From DATGSL01 sp964645585 (GTDB lineage Bacteria > Verrucomicrobiota > Verrucomicrobiia > Opitutales > T3Sed10-336), in NCBI GenBank assembly GCA_964645585.1, contig CAZYAN010000019.1, positions 1 through 64,000 of the forward strand: 64,000 nucleotides of DNA. The letters run 5' to 3'. A program made the translations under genes and the position numbers. The notes under the pieces are model-generated. The model saw nothing but the letters and a program-made list of their open reading frames with translations, did not search any database and had not been told where the DNA came from. This document shows, piece by piece, positions 59,783 through 64,000 of this stretch; positions within the stretch are counted from its first letter, which is position 1, and each line of letters starts with the position of its first letter.

Positions 59783-61270
59783 TTATCTCACCAGCCGGTA
59801 GAAGGACGAGGAGTCGGGATTGATGATGAAAACGGAATGATTGTTGTCGATCATTTCCGTTTCCGCGTTCACAGGGCTCCAGACGGGCGGAGAGAGGGTG
59901 TCCGTTTGCTCGAGGACGAACCCATCGACGCCCGAGGGCCAGGAGAGCTGGATCCCCTCGTCGGTTTGCTGAATGGAGAGAATCGAGGGTGCGATGTAAG
60001 TAACCCACATCGGATCGTCGAGGGCGATTGTTACCGGTTGCAGTGTCGGCGGGCCGGGTGCGGTGTAGCGGACGCCGGGCGTTGGGTTGTTGCCCGGACC
60101 GCCGGGATTGTAAAAGGGCAAATAATCGCCGGTCGCCGGAATCTCGACATGGGTGATCTGGCGCATCGCGGCCTCGTCGCCTTTCAGGATAATGTCGATG
60201 TAGTTGTCGTGATCCTCCTGATACGCGAGGTCGTAGGGGGCTATCGGATTTCCGTCGGTATCGGCATCGGGCAAACCGAGTTCGGCCAAACCGATGATTT
60301 CAATTGTTCCGCCTGATACTTGATACGGAACGCGGGTCTCGGTCAGCTGAATCGTCGTGTCGCCATCCAAAACATGGAGGCGGAAAAAGGTTTGGAAATC
60401 GGTGGGGAACACCGAGCTGACGCCGTCCGGGGAGAAGCCTCCGGTGGTCAGGATGCGCAACCGATATTGGGCGTCGTCGCCGTAGAGCGTTCGGCCATCG
60501 TTGGGCAATTGCGCGGCGAACGAGGATGGTCCGCCTTCGCCGGCAGTGCTCATGTGGTTGAGTTTCGCTCCCGCCAATGTCGGACCTCCGCCTTCGACGT
60601 AGGAGTGGCCGCTGGCCTTTTCGAGTCCAACCGCACTGACGGGGCCGTTCGGGCCGACGAGCATCAGCGGCGTGTCGTCGGCCACGATCACGGTTTTCAC
60701 GATGTAAATCGCGTCCGGGTCCGACGGCGGCAGACGGTTCCCGAATTCGCCGAAGACAACGACGGTGTTTCGCTCGTTGTATTCAAAATTCGGGAATATT
60801 GAGGCGACTTCCGGATGGAGAACGGTTCCGTCGTTGAGATGGATCTCGAAATCGGTCGGATCGACGGTGCTCGGCAGTACCGGCCAGCTGAATACGATCG
60901 GCATGGCATCGGCGTCGTGAACAGGAAAACCATAGGTGGCGGCGGTGCCCGGAACGGACGCGGCGGAAGTGAAGGCGCGGTCCGAGGCGCGATCGGCGAT
61001 TTCCGGCGGAAGGTCCATCCAAGTGCCGCCCGCCGCGAGGACTGTCGCCTTGTTCAGCGGCGCGATGCCGATAATTCCCTCGAAAGCGTAGTTGGCGGCC
61101 AGGATTTCGGGGACGTCGCGCCAGAGGTCCGCTTCGATAAGAATGTCCTGTTTGAGACTTCTATACGTGGCGGTCGGAAACGGACCTTCCGGATCGGGAC
61201 CGGGAATCACGGCGGAAACGGGAAGGTGGCTACTAACAAGGAGGGCAGTAATCAGGATCGTTTTTTTCAA
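59783..61270 (-). CDS. Secreted protein of unknown function
   Basis: 495 residues with a signal peptide ('KKTILITALLVSSHLPVSA'). I do not recognise the body; it is acidic, beta-rich and contains 'FSWPVLPSTVDPTDFEIHLN' (fibronectin/Ig-like), 'DADTDGNPIAPYDLAYQEDH' and a final module 'VLEQTDTLSPPVWSPV' to 'SSFYRLVR'. The start is TTG 61270; no ATG is available in frame before the signal peptide. It is last in a three-gene minus-strand unit with the following two entries, 41 nt after its neighbour. An extracellular or surface role is likely. Confidence 0.68.
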   Translation of the reverse strand: MKKTILITALLVSSHLPVSAVIPGPDPEGPFPTATYRSLKQDILIEADLWRDVPEILAANYAFEGIIGIAPLNKATVLAAGGTWMDLPPEIADRASDRAFTSAASVPGTAATYGFPVHDADAMPIVFSWPVLPSTVDPTDFEIHLNDGTVLHPEVASIFPNFEYNERNTVVVFGEFGNRLPPSDPDAIYIVKTVIVADDTPLMLVGPNGPVSAVGLEKASGHSYVEGGGPTLAGAKLNHMSTAGEGGPSSFAAQLPNDGRTLYGDDAQYRLRILTTGGFSPDGVSSVFPTDFQTFFRLHVLDGDTTIQLTETRVPYQVSGGTIEIIGLAELGLPDADTDGNPIAPYDLAYQEDHDNYIDIILKGDEAAMRQITHVEIPATGDYLPFYNPGGPGNNPTPGVRYTAPGPPTLQPVTIALDDPMWVTYIAPSILSIQQTDEGIQLSWPSGVDGFVLEQTDTLSPPVWSPVNAETEMIDNNHSVFIINPDSSSFYRLVR

Positions 61271-61311
61271 TTTACAGGCGGGTTTTCTTTACTCGTGTGG
61301 AGATGAGCTTT

Positions 61312-61863
61312 TCAGGATTTTGTTTGCGAGGAAGTAATCGGCGGAGCGAAGCCGCCGCCGGCGTCGGTGGCGAAGAGGCTGTTTTCTTTTTGGTTGTAGA
61401 AGAGAAGAAGTCCGCCGGACGGATTTTGCAGGGTCTCGGAATCGCTGTCGGGGTCGAACCAGTCGGGCGCGGACGCGCGATCGCCTGGAAAGCGGGGAGA
61501 GGTGGTCAGCATCAGACCGAACATGTCGGGATCGCGCAGGGCGGCGAGAAGATCCGGCCCCGGCTCGATTTCGAGGAACCATTGCCACTGTTTCACCGAT
61601 TGATCAGAACCGGCGGTTTCGGTTCGTTGGGCGTTAACGATGCGGTCTTCCGTTCCCGGGTGACGCCAGAAGGCGCGGCGGAAAATCTCCTCGGGCGAGT
61701 AGGCGGACCCCGCGGTTTCTCTGGGTGCGACGGCCGGTGTGTCTGCCTCGGCACCTGCCGGCGCCGTTTTTCGCTGGAACGCGAAGGGAAGAATCGCGGT
61801 CGCGCCGAAGGCGATCGCCATAAGCGCGGCGAGGCCGATGAACAAGAGCGGTTTCCACTTCAT
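61312..61863 (-). CDS. Membrane-anchored small protein of unknown function
   Basis: 183 residues with an N-terminal transmembrane helix ('LLFIGLAALMAIAFGATAIL'). The remainder is a hydrophilic periplasmic segment ('PEEIFRRAFWRHPGTEDRIV', 'WQWFLEIEPGPDLLAALRDP', 'GLLLFYNQKENSLFATDAGG'). No family recognised. Its ATG overlaps the stop of the large upstream protein as TAATG, so translation is coupled and the two products probably function together. Confidence 0.72.
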   Translation of the reverse strand: MKWKPLLFIGLAALMAIAFGATAILPFAFQRKTAPAGAEADTPAVAPRETAGSAYSPEEIFRRAFWRHPGTEDRIVNAQRTETAGSDQSVKQWQWFLEIEPGPDLLAALRDPDMFGLMLTTSPRFPGDRASAPDWFDPDSDSETLQNPSGGLLLFYNQKENSLFATDAGGGFAPPITSSQTKS

Positions 61864-64000
61864 TAGTTTCCGGAGTGCGAATAGGTGCGGAGGAAGAGTT
61901 TGATATCGGCCACGCTGCGGACGAAACGGTCGAGGCCTTCTTGTTCATTGCTGAGAAGCGTGTAGGCCGGGATTACCAGTTTCCATTGGCTGTTCCAGAC
62001 GCTTCGGCCGACGAGCCGCGTATTCGTAAATTCGGACGGCATGGTGCTGTAGAAATAGGCCGGGTCGTCCACGGGACGGAACGCCTGGTGCTTGCGGATC
62101 ATCCAGAGCTGCTCGTTGAGCGTTCCTTCCGGTGTGAAGAACTGCGTTTCGGAGAAATCGTTCTGTCCGAGATTGAACGGAAGCGGCATCGCCTGGTCCT
62201 TGACCGTCCAGGAACGCAACATTCCGGTGTCTCCGAAGGCCGGGGCCAGCATGGTATCGATGCCCGCGGGAATCAGGTAGACGTATGGCGTAGCGCTGAG
62301 GGCATTTGGATCCGAGCTGGCCGGTGAGCCGGCGTTCGGGGTGCCGATCGCGTACGGGTCCATTCCGACGTATCCGGTGAGCGCGACACCTGCTGAATAA
62401 ATCTTCGTGGCGAAGTTTGAGGCGGTGTAGGCGTGGTCCCCGGCGGCGAGCGGCCAGCCGAAGAAATTGCGTCCGTGCTCGATCGTGCTGCTGAATGGTA
62501 TCACGATTCCGGGTACCGAGGAGCCGTCGGCTTTCCGAAGGTTGCGGCAATAGATCGCGACGTCGGGATCGTTGAACAGATTGCTCATAATGTGCTGTTC
62601 GAGAACCTGCCGCCAGGCCTTGTCGTCTTCGGTCGAAGCTTCGTCGGTTCGGATGCGGAAGAGTTCCTGGCGGAGCGAGAAGAGGGTGCCGTAGTGGTCG
62701 GGATTGTTGATCCCGAGCCGCGGTTTGACGACGAGCCAGTCGCTTTGGAGGCGAGCGAGGAGACTGGCGATCCCGTCGTCGCCGGTGACGCCGGTTGAGG
62801 CGACGGGATTCCCGTTTTGGAAATCGCCGAGTGACCGCGTGCTTACAGCCCCATCGATCACGGCTTGTCCGGCGGCCGTGCCGAGCAGGCCGGTTTCGTA
62901 GTCGTAGCTCTGGATCGCCAGGTAGCCGTATTGGGCGGCGAGATCGAAGAGCGCCTGGTACTGCGCGAGCGCCTCGTTGCGGAAGGTCCGGTAGGTCATG
63001 TCGCGTGTCCGGTAGCCTTGGATGACGGCGGCGGCTCGCTGGCGGAAGGTCTCGCGTTCGGCGAGAATCTGATTTCCGCGGGCGATAATGCGGGTTACCT
63101 CCTCATTGGCGCGCTGGAGTTCGGCCATGCGGCGGGAGAGTTCGAAACCGGTTCCGAGGATTTCATCGAGCAACTGTTCGAACTCGATCACATGCTGCTT
63201 GTCCTCGTTTTCCCATTCGTAAGCGGCGATAATGTCATCGGCATCCGCGGAGAGCTGGTCGGCTTCGAGTTCGAGGAAAGCGGCCTTGGTTTCGAGCGTC
63301 AGCCCGGACAGACCTTGGGCGTAGGAAGCGGTTGCGCCGCCGTAAAGGGAAAGGCCGCGCGCGACCGATGTCGCGTCAACCGAGAATCCGGCGACCTCCG
63401 GATATCCTTCCGCCGTGGCTTCGGCGATGTCTGAGATAAAGTCCGCGGACAATTCCAGCAGCGCGGCGCTGGCGGAATAGGCGGTCGCGGCTCGCAACTT
63501 TTCAGAGGCTTCGGCGAGTTTGGCGGACGCGGCGTCCTCGGCGTCGTTGTATGCGGTGCGGAATTCGGTAAAAAGCTGGTAATCGCGCTCGAACAGCCGC
63601 ATCAAGCCGTCCAGTGTGTCGGCCGCTTCGCGGGCATTCACTTGCGCCTGGTAAACATCGAGCAACGCGCTTTGCAATTTTCCTGGATGCGCCCGGGAGC
63701 CGCTGCCGGGCTCGGCGAATTGCATCAGGCTGTGCGGGGAAATTGTGAACGTGCGCGTCGTGAACTCGAGCGGGTCGGTGATCTCTCTGTAAACATTGTC
63801 CAGCGACCAAACAGTGGAAAGGTCCATTTCGATCGGTTCGCGGAAAGCGACCTCGACGGTTTCTTCGACGTCGGTAACATTCGCCGGCCGGTCGATCATC
63901 CAGTAGCGATACAGGTCCGGTCCGGCATAGCCTTGGGCGTACAGTTTTCCAGGACCGATGTCGGCTGGATAGGGCGAGCCGAAGAGAGTAAGGAGTTCGT
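61863..64000 (-). CDS. C-terminal part of a large secreted or toxin-like protein (cut by window edge)
   Basis: The reading frame stays open to base 64000, so at least 711 residues are seen and the N-terminus is missing. The first visible part reads 'LFGSPYPADIGPGKLYAQGY' then 'GPDLYRYWMIDRP'; a long alpha-helical region with heptad character follows ('LAEASEKLRAATAYSASAAL', 'RRMAELQRANEEVTRIIARG'), and the last 300 residues are mixed alpha/beta ('SNFATKIYSAGVALTGYVGM'). The layout resembles the pore-forming A components of insecticidal toxin complexes, but I cannot confirm it. The ATG at 63899 is not the true start. Confidence 0.6.
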   Translation of the reverse strand, partial: ELLTLFGSPYPADIGPGKLYAQGYAGPDLYRYWMIDRPANVTDVEETVEVAFREPIEMDLSTVWSLDNVYREITDPLEFTTRTFTISPHSLMQFAEPGSGSRAHPGKLQSALLDVYQAQVNAREAADTLDGLMRLFERDYQLFTEFRTAYNDAEDAASAKLAEASEKLRAATAYSASAALLELSADFISDIAEATAEGYPEVAGFSVDATSVARGLSLYGGATASYAQGLSGLTLETKAAFLELEADQLSADADDIIAAYEWENEDKQHVIEFEQLLDEILGTGFELSRRMAELQRANEEVTRIIARGNQILAERETFRQRAAAVIQGYRTRDMTYRTFRNEALAQYQALFDLAAQYGYLAIQSYDYETGLLGTAAGQAVIDGAVSTRSLGDFQNGNPVASTGVTGDDGIASLLARLQSDWLVVKPRLGINNPDHYGTLFSLRQELFRIRTDEASTEDDKAWRQVLEQHIMSNLFNDPDVAIYCRNLRKADGSSVPGIVIPFSSTIEHGRNFFGWPLAAGDHAYTASNFATKIYSAGVALTGYVGMDPYAIGTPNAGSPASSDPNALSATPYVYLIPAGIDTMLAPAFGDTGMLRSWTVKDQAMPLPFNLGQNDFSETQFFTPEGTLNEQLWMIRKHQAFRPVDDPAYFYSTMPSEFTNTRLVGRSVWNSQWKLVIPAYTLLSNEQEGLDRFVRSVADIKLFLRTYSHSGN

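Overview
The window reads as chromosomal DNA of a high-GC, Gram-negative heterotroph, most probably of the Verrucomicrobiota (PVC group). The reasons are the combination of many secreted sulfatases, PEP-CTERM proteins, pseudopilins of the H-X9-DG type, LacI regulators with the verrucomicrobial 'GYxPHP' hinge, and a short ParE/ParC pair. The assignment is inference from gene families, not from a marker tree. There is one 100-N scaffold gap at 4205-4304. No rRNA, tRNA, CRISPR array or insertion sequence was seen.

Layout. 0-8.8 kb and 50-53.4 kb are housekeeping: topoisomerase IV (parE, parC), threonine ammonia-lyase, NADP-type glutamate dehydrogenase, the di-iron repair protein Ric with a divergent paralogue, a cation-efflux transporter, a TIM-barrel isomerase and proA. 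The gaps between these genes contain odd 7-bp or 8-bp periodic repeats, which are missing from the accessory block between them. 8.9-28.5 kb is a sulfated-carbohydrate locus: three Sec-exported sulfatases (one a LamG-sulfatase-PA14 fusion), a clan GH-A-like glycosidase, a LacI repressor overlapping ribokinase, an exported FGE-fold protein, a pseudopilin, a PEP-CTERM protein, a secreted ADP-ribosylglycohydrolase-family enzyme, an esterase and a complete ribose-type ABC transporter. Near-identical 18-bp palindromes lie in front of the first sulfatase, the FGE-fold operon and the transporter, so the block looks like one LacI regulon. 28.6-31.6 kb has an octahaem cytochrome with HEAT/TPR-like tail and a DUF2071 protein.

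32-50 kb is a second secreted-protein block: two more pseudopilins, two more PEP-CTERM proteins, two SGNH acetylesterases, a 1317-residue repeat protein and a Tat-exported phosphoesterase. In its middle lies a 699-residue protein made of two complete LacI repressors joined head to tail in one reading frame. An imperfect 14-bp inverted repeat occurs in front of this gene and in front of two neighbouring transcription units, one on each side. A single-chain pseudo-dimeric repressor with its own small local regulon is the most novel system proposed here.

53.4-58.5 kb carries a genuine formylglycine-generating enzyme (both active-site cysteines present) followed on the same strand by two tandem Tat-exported sulfatases that would be its clients, together with the Sec-type sulfatases upstream. 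A MazE/VapB-PIN toxin-antitoxin pair (59 kb) and a three-gene operon of secreted proteins, the first running off the right edge, end the window. A two-hairpin dispersed repeat occurs three times (23.8, 46.1 and 54.5 kb), always beside secreted-hydrolase or PEP-CTERM genes.
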